This document shows positions 24,200 through 32,310 of a stretch of 64,000 bases of DNA, piece after piece (position 1 is the first letter of the stretch; each line of letters starts with the position of its first letter). Position numbers and translations under genes: made by a program. Source of the DNA: Loigolactobacillus binensis (lineage in GTDB: Bacteria; Bacillota; Bacilli; Lactobacillales; Lactobacillaceae); the NCBI RefSeq assembly GCF_005405165.1, contig NZ_BJDN01000003.1, positions 1-64,000 on the forward strand, read 5' to 3'. Under the pieces are notes generated by a model that was given only the letters and a program-made list of their open reading frames with translations, searched no databases and was not told the DNA's origin.

Positions 24200-25182
24200 T
24201 GAATCTGTTAGTTACCGGTGGGGCCGGCTTTATCGGCGCTAATTTTGTCCATTACTTTTTGGCCGCTCATCCCGCAGATACGATCGTCAACTTGGACTTA
24301 TTGACCTATGCTGGCAATAGCCATAATTTGGACGATCTTAAAGACGAACCGCGTCATCATTTTGTTCATGGCAACATTACGAATCGTGAGTTAGTGACCC
24401 ATTTGGTTCATGAATTCAACATTGATGGCATCATTAACTTTGCCGCCGAATCCCATGTAGATCGTTCAATTTTACACCCGGAAGTCTTTATCGAAACCAA
24501 TGTTCAAGGCACGTTGGCCTTATTAGATGTGGCCAAAAAAGAAAACGTGGGTAAATATTTGCAAGTTTCCACCGACGAAGTTTACGGCACACTAGGCGCT
24601 GAAGGCTATTTTGAAGAAACCTCACCGCTACAACCAAACTCACCATACTCCGCTAGTAAAGCATCCGCGGATATGATTGTGCGCGCTTACTATGAAACTT
24701 ACGGGCTGAACGTGAATATTACCCGCTGCTCCAATAACTACGGCCCGTACCAATTTCCGGAAAAGTTGATTCCTTTAATGGTTTCCAACGGTATGGAAGG
24801 CAAGGACTTGCCAATTTATGGTGACGGCAAAAATATTCGCGACTGGTTATACGTCACCGATCATTGCCGCGCCATTGACCTCGTTTTCCGTGAAGGTAAA
24901 AAAGGCGAAGTCTACAATGTGGGCGGGCATAATGAACGGACCAATAACCAAATTGTCCACCGCATCGTTGAAGCCTTGGACTTACCGGATTCACGGATCA
25001 AATACGTGGCGGATCGTTTAGGTCATGACCGGCGTTACGCTATCGACCCGAAGAAGATCGAAACCGAACTGGGTTGGCAGCCGGAATACACGTTTGATAC
25101 TGGCATCGTCAAGACCATTAAGTGGTTTGAGGATAATGAAGCTTGGTGGCAGCCGCTGAAACAACGGGCAGGGTTAAAATAA
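24199..25182 (+). CDS. rmlB: dTDP-glucose 4,6-dehydratase
   Basis: A 327-residue extended SDR that makes dTDP-4-keto-6-deoxyglucose. The NAD motif VTGGAGFIGANF (residues 5-16), FAAESHVDRS, STDEVYG and the catalytic YSASK (Tyr-x-x-x-Lys) are present. Its ATG overlaps the rmlC stop, so the two are translationally coupled, with GGGAGG inside the end of rmlC. Confidence 0.95.
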   Translation: MNLLVTGGAGFIGANFVHYFLAAHPADTIVNLDLLTYAGNSHNLDDLKDEPRHHFVHGNITNRELVTHLVHEFNIDGIINFAAESHVDRSILHPEVFIETNVQGTLALLDVAKKENVGKYLQVSTDEVYGTLGAEGYFEETSPLQPNSPYSASKASADMIVRAYYETYGLNVNITRCSNNYGPYQFPEKLIPLMVSNGMEGKDLPIYGDGKNIRDWLYVTDHCRAIDLVFREGKKGEVYNVGGHNERTNNQIVHRIVEALDLPDSRIKYVADRLGHDRRYAIDPKKIETELGWQPEYTFDTGIVKTIKWFEDNEAWWQPLKQRAGLK

Positions 25183-25541
25183 GCAGTGAAGTGCATTTTA
25201 ACTAGCCAGTGTGATTTAAAAAATACCAGCGTTTATGCTTAACCGCGTTTGTGAATAGCGAGTGTTGAATTTGTTTTCTGATGCGGTTTGTTGCGCTACC
25301 TGTTATCAAGGTAGCAGCTTACTTTGTGGCGGTGAAGCGGCCGTTTTTTGAGCGATACTTCTAGTAAAAAGATACGAATAGAAACTGGGGGCAAATGACA
25401 ACGTGCTTGAATAAAGCCGGAGCGTACGTTTGCCTACCTTGCTTTACCACGATCAGACATCATCAAAAAGGCGTTTGTCCGCTTGACTGGGTTTTAAGTC
25501 AGTTGGCCGGCAGCGGCTAACTTTATTTTGGAAAAGGAGCA
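25183..25541. other. 359-bp gap splitting the rml genes
   Basis: No gene is recognisable. A perfect hairpin GCTACCT-gttatca-AGGTAGC lies at 25295-25315 without a T-tail. A GC-rich stretch with T6 (about 25329-25358) could be a weak terminator. A promoter for rmlD is expected near the right end but was not clearly seen. Confidence 0.45.
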
Positions 25542-25547
25542 GTGATC

Positions 25548-26393
25548 ATGCGAATTTTAATTACCGGCGCTAACGGCCAATTAGGGACTGAATTGCGCCA
25601 TTTGTTGGATGGTTGTGAAACGGCCTATCGAGCACCTAGTAGCAGTGAGTTAGATATCACCGATCAGGCGACAGTGACGGCTTATTTCACTGACTTTCAA
25701 CCGCAGGTGGTTTATCATTGTGCGGCTTATACTGCCGTGGATGCGGCGGAAGAAGCACCTGGAAAAGCAATCAATCAGCGGGTCAATGTTGATGGGACTG
25801 CTAATGTTGCGGCGGCAGCTGAGCACGTGGGGGCAACCTTAGTCTATATCAGTACGGACTACGTTTTTGCTGGTGATCAGACCGCGGAGTACACAGTTGA
25901 CGCGCAGCCAGCACCACGCAATGAATATGGGCGTGCGAAGTATGAAGGTGAACAGGCTATCCAGCGTTTAGTAACAAAATACTATATTATCCGCACATCT
26001 TGGGTTTTTGGGGAATACGGTAAAAACTTTGTTTATACCATGTTAAACTTGGCCAAAACCCATGATCAGTTAACGGTAGTAGATGATCAATTTGGCCGGC
26101 CTTCTTGGACCCGAACGTTAGCCGAATTCATGACTTTTGCCGTTGACCACCAGTTGGCTTACGGCATTTACCACTTATCTAACCAGAACAGCTGTAACTG
26201 GTATGAATTTGCGCAGGCCATTCTTAAGCATCAGCAGGTAACGGTAAGTCCAGTGACTTCAGCTGAATATCCTCAAAAGGCTTGGCGGCCCCGGCATTCA
26301 CTTCTTGATCTTAGTAAAACAGAAGCGACTGGTTTTAAAATTCCCACTTGGCAGGAAGCATTGGCGGCCTTTATTCAGGATATCAATGCCTAG
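25548..26393 (+). CDS. rmlD: dTDP-4-dehydrorhamnose reductase
   Basis: A 281-residue SDR that performs the final NAD(P)H reduction to dTDP-L-rhamnose. ITGANGQLGTEL (residues 4-15), the STDYVF block and the catalytic Tyr-x-x-x-Lys in YGRAKYEGE are present. The ATG at 25548 is preferred (AAAGGAG upstream); a GTG two codons earlier is in frame. It is probably cotranscribed with the Wzz-like gene 21 bases further on. Confidence 0.94.
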   Translation: MRILITGANGQLGTELRHLLDGCETAYRAPSSSELDITDQATVTAYFTDFQPQVVYHCAAYTAVDAAEEAPGKAINQRVNVDGTANVAAAAEHVGATLVYISTDYVFAGDQTAEYTVDAQPAPRNEYGRAKYEGEQAIQRLVTKYYIIRTSWVFGEYGKNFVYTMLNLAKTHDQLTVVDDQFGRPSWTRTLAEFMTFAVDHQLAYGIYHLSNQNSCNWYEFAQAILKHQQVTVSPVTSAEYPQKAWRPRHSLLDLSKTEATGFKIPTWQEALAAFIQDINA

Positions 26394-26414
26394 TCTTTTG
26401 AAAAAGGTGAAAAC

Positions 26415-27614
26415 ATGTTAGAAGTCAAAAAAATCAGTTGGCGCGAAATCAGCAATATTTTAAAGCGCCGCGCTTTGATTGAAATTTTGGTGACGGTAGT
26501 GATCCTAGTCGGTGGTTTTTTTGCACTCCATTTAGGTCGTGCGACGCCAGCTGCCCCAGCAAAATATAATGCCACTAGTCAAATTTTACTTAGCTTGCCA
26601 GAAAGTAAGGAACAAGTGGTACTTGATCAAACGGTGAATCCACAATACGTTTCCACATTTGGGCAAGCCATCACCACCGATCTGGTGAGTAAGCCGGCCC
26701 AAAAGAAATTAGCAGCTTGGGGCGTGACGCTCTCCCTGCGTAAATTGGAAAAAATGGTCAATGTTCACACCAACAACAATAATTCCATGGTGCAAATTAA
26801 TGTGGTTGCAGGCAAGCGGACTACGGCTAAAAAAATTGCCACGGTTTACGCCCAAGTTGCTAGTCAAAAAGTTAAAACCGTGATGGGCTTAGGTCGCGGG
26901 CAAGTCGCACAGCGGACACAGGTCAACCAAGTTGTTGCCTTACAAAAATTACCGGTCAAGCGAATCATAGTGGTGATCGCTGCTGCCGTTATATTAGGTT
27001 TAGCCAGCGGGTGCGGTGTTGAAATTTTGGATCGCCGTATCCGCAGTCCTTATTTTGCGAATACAACTTTAGGGACTACACCATTGGTAATGGCGGCCCA
27101 ACCGACAACAACTCAACTGGCGGCGGTGCGTAATACCTTGGATATCGCACTGACGCGGTCGCAAGTTATTCTGGCGCAATTACCAGTTGCCAGTTCACAA
27201 CAGCGCGCCGCGATCCAGGCGCTGGCACAGCAATATGCTGCGACCGGCGAGCGTGTTTTGCTAGTGGATCTAGCGGCTGATGCAGCAATGTTGAAACAAT
27301 TGGCGTTGCCCACCACGCCTGCAGATTATCAAGGGGATTCTGTGGCGACGTTACCGCAATTGGCTACTGCTGCGCCGGTGTTATTGACGCTCACCGAATT
27401 AAAACGTAGTTTGGCGCGTTTACAGGCTGATTTTCAGCGGGTGATTTTTGTTGCTACTGGGGCACAAACTGCTGGTAATCAGCAATTATTGCTTCACGTG
27501 GTCGACGCACGCTTGCTGGTTTTGGAACAAGGTGTGACCACTAAACAGGCGGCTTATCAGTTACAGCAGCAGGCACCAGCACCGTTTAGTGTCGTGCTTT
27601 ACTTAGGTAATTGA
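26415..27614 (+). CDS. Wzz/CpsC-like protein fused to a degenerate BY-kinase-like domain
   Basis: A 399-residue membrane protein. There are two transmembrane helices (about residues 19-42 and 183-203) around an extracellular Wzz-like segment, as in polysaccharide co-polymerases of the CpsC/EpsA/YwqC type. The cytosolic 195 C-terminal residues resemble a CpsD/BY-kinase: VRNTLDIAL, then QLPVASSQQRAAIQAL where a Walker A loop would be expected, then VLLVDLAADA in the Walker A' position. The GxxGKS/T lysine is absent and there is no C-terminal tyrosine cluster, so it is probably not an active kinase. A role in chain-length control of the polysaccharide is inferred. The ribosome binding site is AAAGGTG. 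Confidence 0.75.
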   Translation: MLEVKKISWREISNILKRRALIEILVTVVILVGGFFALHLGRATPAAPAKYNATSQILLSLPESKEQVVLDQTVNPQYVSTFGQAITTDLVSKPAQKKLAAWGVTLSLRKLEKMVNVHTNNNNSMVQINVVAGKRTTAKKIATVYAQVASQKVKTVMGLGRGQVAQRTQVNQVVALQKLPVKRIIVVIAAAVILGLASGCGVEILDRRIRSPYFANTTLGTTPLVMAAQPTTTQLAAVRNTLDIALTRSQVILAQLPVASSQQRAAIQALAQQYAATGERVLLVDLAADAAMLKQLALPTTPADYQGDSVATLPQLATAAPVLLTLTELKRSLARLQADFQRVIFVATGAQTAGNQQLLLHVVDARLLVLEQGVTTKQAAYQLQQQAPAPFSVVLYLGN

Positions 27615-27623
27615 GGTGGGTAG

Positions 27624-28247
27624 ATGACACAACCAAGTGTAGCGTTAAAGCGATTATTTCATCTATTCAAAGTAATGGCGCTCAGTACCCTGATCGGTAG
27701 TGTGATCGGGGGCGGTTTTAGCCTGATCTGGCGCCCGCAGGCAACGCCGCTGTATCACAGTCAAGTACTGATCAGTTTAACTAAAGTTCGCCGGCAAAAA
27801 ATTAACGGGACCACGTATATTAATTATGATAATGGGGCCCAGTTAACTGGTTTGTTTCAGAACAACTTTAAAAGCCCAACCACTGAACGAGCATTACGTC
27901 AGGCTTTTAAGCAGGCTAAATTAAGTACTGCTTTGACGCAGCCTAGTGAGCTTAACTTAACCACGGCGCATAATTCAAGTCTGATTCGGGTGGACGTTAC
28001 GGACCACAAACAACAGACTGCGGTTAAAGGCGCTAATGTGGCCGCCAAAGTGGCGGTTACACAATTTGAAAAGCAGTATCAATTACGTAATAGCCGGGTA
28101 CTAGCCTGGGCTACCAGTGCAGACCGCCAGGTGATGACGATCTCAAGGAGTGAAATTATGTTGAAATTTATGATTGCCGGTATGTTACTAGGCTTTCTCT
28201 GGGTTTTTGTTCGTGAGTTATGGCAGCGCCGCGTTGCCTCAAAGTAA
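27624..28247 (+). CDS. Wzz/CpsC-like polysaccharide co-polymerase
   Basis: A 207-residue protein with two transmembrane helices (about 15-36 and 180-200) bracketing an extracellular region, and no kinase domain. This topology and its place between a Wzz-like fusion and an EpsG-like polymerase suggest chain-length regulation of the exported polymer. Sequence similarity to known Wzz proteins is weak by eye. GAGGTGGG sits correctly before the ATG. The gene lies 9 bases after its neighbour. Confidence 0.7.
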   Translation: MTQPSVALKRLFHLFKVMALSTLIGSVIGGGFSLIWRPQATPLYHSQVLISLTKVRRQKINGTTYINYDNGAQLTGLFQNNFKSPTTERALRQAFKQAKLSTALTQPSELNLTTAHNSSLIRVDVTDHKQQTAVKGANVAAKVAVTQFEKQYQLRNSRVLAWATSADRQVMTISRSEIMLKFMIAGMLLGFLWVFVRELWQRRVASK

Positions 28248-28259
28248 GGTTGGGATACC

Positions 28260-29336
28260 GTGTATTTATTAACTGCAACATCAATAACTTACCTGCTAAA
28301 CCTTGTCGCCAGCTGCCGCCGCCAAAAAATGCGTTGGGCAGAGTGGCTATTTGTGTTGTGCTTAATCGTTTTACTCGGTGGTAACAATAAAAACGCTGAT
28401 TTTTTCACCTATCAATGGTTGTATAGCGCACATATTCCGTATGGTGAGCCTGGCTATCAGGTGCTTACGCGGCTTGGACCCATGCTGGGGTTGAATTACC
28501 AGCAGTTTCGATTGATACTGACGGCGATCTTTATGATTGTTTTATATCGTGGGGTTCAGAAATTAACGCCGCACACGGCTGGATTTATGGCTTTTTATTT
28601 TTGCTATCCATTTTTCTTAGATTTGATCCAGTTACGTAATTTCATGATGATGGCGTTATTGGTGTATGCTAGCCACTTTTTACTGGAAAAAACTTACCGT
28701 AATTTGGCACTGTTCACCTTATTTGTGTTATTAGGCGCTAGCCTGCAGGTTTTAGGGTTGCTCTACTTACTGGTAATTCCACTGTATTATTTTGATGCGC
28801 ATAATTTATGGAAAATTGGATTGCTAACCGTTGTTTTCCTACTTTCGGTTGTTGTCATGGTACCTGTCTTTTCACAAATGATGTTGGCTGTGTTAAGCAG
28901 CCTGCACTTGAATCATTTATCCTTGTATTTTGTTCAAAAGGTGCGTCTAGGCTACATTCCGTTTTGGATCTTTAGTATGTTTGATCTAGCATTTATGTAC
29001 TATAGTTACCAATATTTAGCTGAGCGCCAATTGTTGACTGCCCGAAAACGGCGCATTATTTGGTTAGTTTTTACCTTCACCGTGGTGGGTGTTTTAACGA
29101 TGCCGTTGTACACATTTGAGTTTTCTTTTGCCCGGGCTTTGCGTGATGTGTTGCCCTTTATGGTGATCGGTTACTTAGTAACGTTGGATGCGTTGCCGCG
29201 GCGCCACTACCTGCGTTGGCTGTACATTGGTTTATTTATAACCTATATGTTGGCCTTAGTTTATTTTGAAATGGTTCCGTTACTGCAGGACACGATCATT
29301 CCGGCGTTTAGCCATAACTGGCTCTTGGGTAGCTAA
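28260..29336 (+). CDS. EpsG-family polysaccharide polymerase
   Basis: A 358-residue polytopic membrane protein of about ten helices. NADFFTYQWLY and IRLRNFMM-like segments (here LIQLRNFMMMALLVY) match the EpsG/Wzy-type family, in which the Arg-Asn after the third periplasmic region is conserved. Such proteins polymerise undecaprenyl-linked repeat units on the outside of the membrane. The start is GTG at 28260, with AAGGTTGGG upstream. It is in the same transcription unit as the two Wzz-like genes. Confidence 0.8.
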   Translation: MYLLTATSITYLLNLVASCRRQKMRWAEWLFVLCLIVLLGGNNKNADFFTYQWLYSAHIPYGEPGYQVLTRLGPMLGLNYQQFRLILTAIFMIVLYRGVQKLTPHTAGFMAFYFCYPFFLDLIQLRNFMMMALLVYASHFLLEKTYRNLALFTLFVLLGASLQVLGLLYLLVIPLYYFDAHNLWKIGLLTVVFLLSVVVMVPVFSQMMLAVLSSLHLNHLSLYFVQKVRLGYIPFWIFSMFDLAFMYYSYQYLAERQLLTARKRRIIWLVFTFTVVGVLTMPLYTFEFSFARALRDVLPFMVIGYLVTLDALPRRHYLRWLYIGLFITYMLALVYFEMVPLLQDTIIPAFSHNWLLGS

Positions 29337-29433
29337 AGTTAGGCACATTATGCTAAAATACTTGTTGTCTGCGTTGCGCGATCAGGCGCACGCAATTCTA
29401 GCGGCTACGTTCTAACTTTGAAAGGAAGAAACC

Positions 29434-30561
29434 ATGAAAAATTATGACTATTTAGTTGTTGGCGCCGGGCTATTCGGAGCAACTTTTGCTTATGAAGCGG
29501 CTAAACGCGGCAAGCGGGTCAAAGTGATCGAAAAAGATGATCATATTTCTGGCCATATTTATACCGAAGAAAAAGATGGCATTCAAGTGCATAAATTTGG
29601 GGCCCATATTTTCCATACTAGTATTAAGAAGACTTGGGATTTTGTGCAGCAATTTGCTGAATTTAATCGGTATACCAATGAACCAGTAGCTAATTATAAG
29701 GGTGAATTGTATAACTTGCCTTTTAACATGAACACATTTAATAAAATGTGGGGCGTTGTGACCCCAGCTGAGGCTAAGGCTAAGATTGAAGAACAGCGCA
29801 AGGTTTTAGGCGACAAACGGCCGGAAAACTTAGAAGAACAAGCCATTTCTTTGATCGGTACGGATATTTACGAAAAGTTGATCAAAGGCTATACAGAGAA
29901 GCAATGGGGGCGTAAAGCCACTGAGTTACCGGCATTTATTATTCGGCGCTTACCTGTACGTTACATTTACGATAATAATTACTTTAACGATACGTACCAA
30001 GGCATTCCGATCGGTGGCTATACGCAGATCGTTGAAAAAATGTTAGCTGATCCCTTGATCGATGTTGAGTTGAACCAAGATTTCTTTGCCAAGAAGGCTG
30101 ATTATTTAGCAACCTACCCGCGGATCGTTTTCACGGGGATGATCGATCAATTCTTTGACTATCAATTAGGTGAATTGGAATATCGGGGTTTGCGTTTTGA
30201 AGAAGAAGCACTGGACGTTGATAATTATCAAGGCAATGCCGTGATCAACTATACTGACGCGGAAACACCTTACACCCGGATCATTGAGCATAAACACTTT
30301 GAATTTGGTAAAGGTGATAAAAATAAGACGATCATTACCCGTGAATACCCAGAAAACTGGCAGCGCGGTGACGAACCCTACTACCCAGTTAATGATAAGC
30401 GCAACAATGGTTTATTTAAGCAATACCGGGAATTAGCTAGCAGCCAACCTAATGTGATTTTTGGGGGACGCTTAGGCCAATACAAGTATTACAATATGGA
30501 TCAAGTCATTGAAGCGGCACAAAAAATCGTGACCCGCGAATTTGGTGACACAGAGGCATAA
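29434..30561 (+). CDS. glf: UDP-galactopyranose mutase
   Basis: A 375-residue FAD enzyme that interconverts UDP-galactopyranose and UDP-galactofuranose, donor for Galf residues. The dinucleotide motif VVGAGLFGATFA (residues 7-18) and the flavin-site block HKFGAHIFHT are intact, and the length is normal. One oddity is SGH in the HISGHIYTE stretch, where family members usually read GGN. The ribosome binding site is AAAGGAAG. The upstream spacer has an extended -10 (TGCTAAAAT at 29351-29359), so it may have its own promoter. Confidence 0.93.
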   Translation: MKNYDYLVVGAGLFGATFAYEAAKRGKRVKVIEKDDHISGHIYTEEKDGIQVHKFGAHIFHTSIKKTWDFVQQFAEFNRYTNEPVANYKGELYNLPFNMNTFNKMWGVVTPAEAKAKIEEQRKVLGDKRPENLEEQAISLIGTDIYEKLIKGYTEKQWGRKATELPAFIIRRLPVRYIYDNNYFNDTYQGIPIGGYTQIVEKMLADPLIDVELNQDFFAKKADYLATYPRIVFTGMIDQFFDYQLGELEYRGLRFEEEALDVDNYQGNAVINYTDAETPYTRIIEHKHFEFGKGDKNKTIITREYPENWQRGDEPYYPVNDKRNNGLFKQYRELASSQPNVIFGGRLGQYKYYNMDQVIEAAQKIVTREFGDTEA

Positions 30562-30578
30562 TTTTCAGTTAATTAAAC

Positions 30579-30618
30579 AAGGGCTAAAGGGCAGCGGTGC
30601 TTTTTAGCCCTTATTTGT
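30579..30618 (+). terminator. Possible glf terminator
   Basis: AAGGGCTAAA (30579-30588) pairs with TTTAGCCCTT (30603-30612). The T-run is weak (ATTTGTTG), so termination may be partial. Confidence 0.55.
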
Positions 30619-30692
30619 TGGATCAAGGCGTGTTTTACCAACGAAGTGAGAACCGTTTTTTGAATGAGATTTTAAGCACAGGAGGTGAAAAA

Positions 30693-31472
30693 ATGGAACC
30701 AGTAACAGTCAGCATTGTGACCTATAATAGTGAGCATGTTTTTGAAGCAATCGCACGTTTTAAAAAAGAGATCTTGCCCTATTATCCGGTAACACTACGG
30801 CTTTTTGACAACCATTCGACGCCTGCTTATGTCGAAAAATTACGGGCATTAGCGAGTAAGCAGATCTTGATCACTGCTGCTAAACATAATCATGGTTTTG
30901 GTTTTGGCCACAATGTGAACTTGGCGCAAACACGTGATCCGTATTTTGTTTGTTGTAATCCGGATATTCTGATCAATCGCGCCAGTTTTGTGACGATGTA
31001 TGAGTTCCTAGCGGCTGATGCAACGATCAGTATGATCACGCCGAAAATCACCGCTCCTGATGGGCAAGTGCAATATTTGATTCGGGATAAACTTGATGTG
31101 TTTGATTATATGCTACGCTTTACACATTCGCCTTGGGTCAAGCGGTTATTTGCTAAGCGCCTGGCACGCTATGAATGTCGGGATCTAAGCGAAGAGCGGC
31201 AGCAGATTCGTTTCGGTTCCGGTGCGTTTATGTTTTTACAGGCGGAGTTATTGCGGCAGATCGGCGGTTTTGATGAACGCTTCTTCATGTATTTTGAAGA
31301 CAACGATCTGTGCATGCGGATCAACCAAGCCGGGGGTAAAATATTCTACTTACCAGATGCGCCAGTGATCCATTACTACGCTCGCGATTCACATAAAAGT
31401 ACTAGTGGCTTTAAAATGTTCCTAACTTCAATGTACCGTTACTTCCACAAGTGGGGCTGGCGCCTTTTCTAA
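30693..31472 (+). CDS. GT2 glycosyltransferase
   Basis: A 259-residue GT-A enzyme with VSIVTYNS (residues 5-12), DNHS, a CNPDI motif in the metal-binding position, and the acceptor-side GGFDERFFMYFEDNDLCMRI block typical of rhamnosyl and related transferases. The C-terminal part (YYARDSHKS) is also seen in the WsaF/RfbF-type group. The ATG at 30693 is preferred because AGGAGGTG lies 5 bases upstream; the frame extends 32 codons further without such a site. The donor sugar is not determinable. Confidence 0.82.
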   Translation: MEPVTVSIVTYNSEHVFEAIARFKKEILPYYPVTLRLFDNHSTPAYVEKLRALASKQILITAAKHNHGFGFGHNVNLAQTRDPYFVCCNPDILINRASFVTMYEFLAADATISMITPKITAPDGQVQYLIRDKLDVFDYMLRFTHSPWVKRLFAKRLARYECRDLSEERQQIRFGSGAFMFLQAELLRQIGGFDERFFMYFEDNDLCMRINQAGGKIFYLPDAPVIHYYARDSHKSTSGFKMFLTSMYRYFHKWGWRLF

Positions 31473-31535
31473 ATCAAGCCGCCACAGTTTTCTTTGAATC
31501 TAGATCGTAGGATAGATAATGAAAGGCGGTTCACA

Positions 31536-32252
31536 ATGCTTTCTGTTTGTATGGCAACTTATAATGGTGCCGCTACGGTGGCGCGACAATTAACTTCAAT
31601 TTTGGCGCAATTGACCGCTGCGGATGAAGTTGTGATCGTGGATGATCGCTCTCAGGATGAAACGGTGGCGGTGATCAAAAAAGTGGCGGCGGCGAGCCCA
31701 GTGCGCGTGCAAATTTTAGTGAATGCGCATAATCAAGGACCGGTTAAAAGTTTTGCTCGTGCGTTGGAACAGGCTCAAGGCGAGCTTGTTTTTCTCGCTG
31801 ATCAAGATGATTATTGGTATGCCAATAAGGTGGCACAGGTGGTGGCAGCATTTAAGCAACAAAAAGCCGACCTGATCGTCCACGATGCGCGGGTTGTTGA
31901 TGGGCAAATGCAGTTGCTCGCGGCTTCTTGGAATGCGTACAATCATAATCGTTTGCCGCAGTCGCTTGTCGGTAATTTATTGAAAAATGGGTATACTGGT
32001 GCGATGATGGCGATCAGTCAACGTCTCTTGCGGGCGGCATTACCGTTTCCGGAGCAAATTGAAATGCACGATCAGTGGTTATTTTTAGTGGCACAGCGGT
32101 ACCATTTAACTACGGTCGTGTTGCGGCAGCCGTTGATGGATTACGTCCGCCACGGTAATAATGTGACGGGAATGCACAGCCGCAGTTGGGGTACTATGGC
32201 GGCAGGTCGTTGGCAAATGTGGCGGCTTTATCACCAATTACCGCAGAAATAG
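31536..32252 (+). CDS. GT2 glycosyltransferase, RgpB/WchF-like
   Basis: A 238-residue GT-A enzyme with MATYNGAATVARQL (residues 6-19), VIVDDRSQDETV and the metal-binding ADQDDYW motif. The DQDD type is common among rhamnan-chain transferases of streptococci and lactobacilli. The ATG at 31536 follows AAAGGCGG; a TTG at 31494 is also in frame. It is the last gene of the polysaccharide cluster before NAD metabolism genes. Confidence 0.82.
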   Translation: MLSVCMATYNGAATVARQLTSILAQLTAADEVVIVDDRSQDETVAVIKKVAAASPVRVQILVNAHNQGPVKSFARALEQAQGELVFLADQDDYWYANKVAQVVAAFKQQKADLIVHDARVVDGQMQLLAASWNAYNHNRLPQSLVGNLLKNGYTGAMMAISQRLLRAALPFPEQIEMHDQWLFLVAQRYHLTTVVLRQPLMDYVRHGNNVTGMHSRSWGTMAAGRWQMWRLYHQLPQK

Positions 32253-32310
32253 TCGCAACTCAGGTTTAAAAATGCTAAAATGACTGTAAAACTAAAAGTG
32301 GAGAATGATG

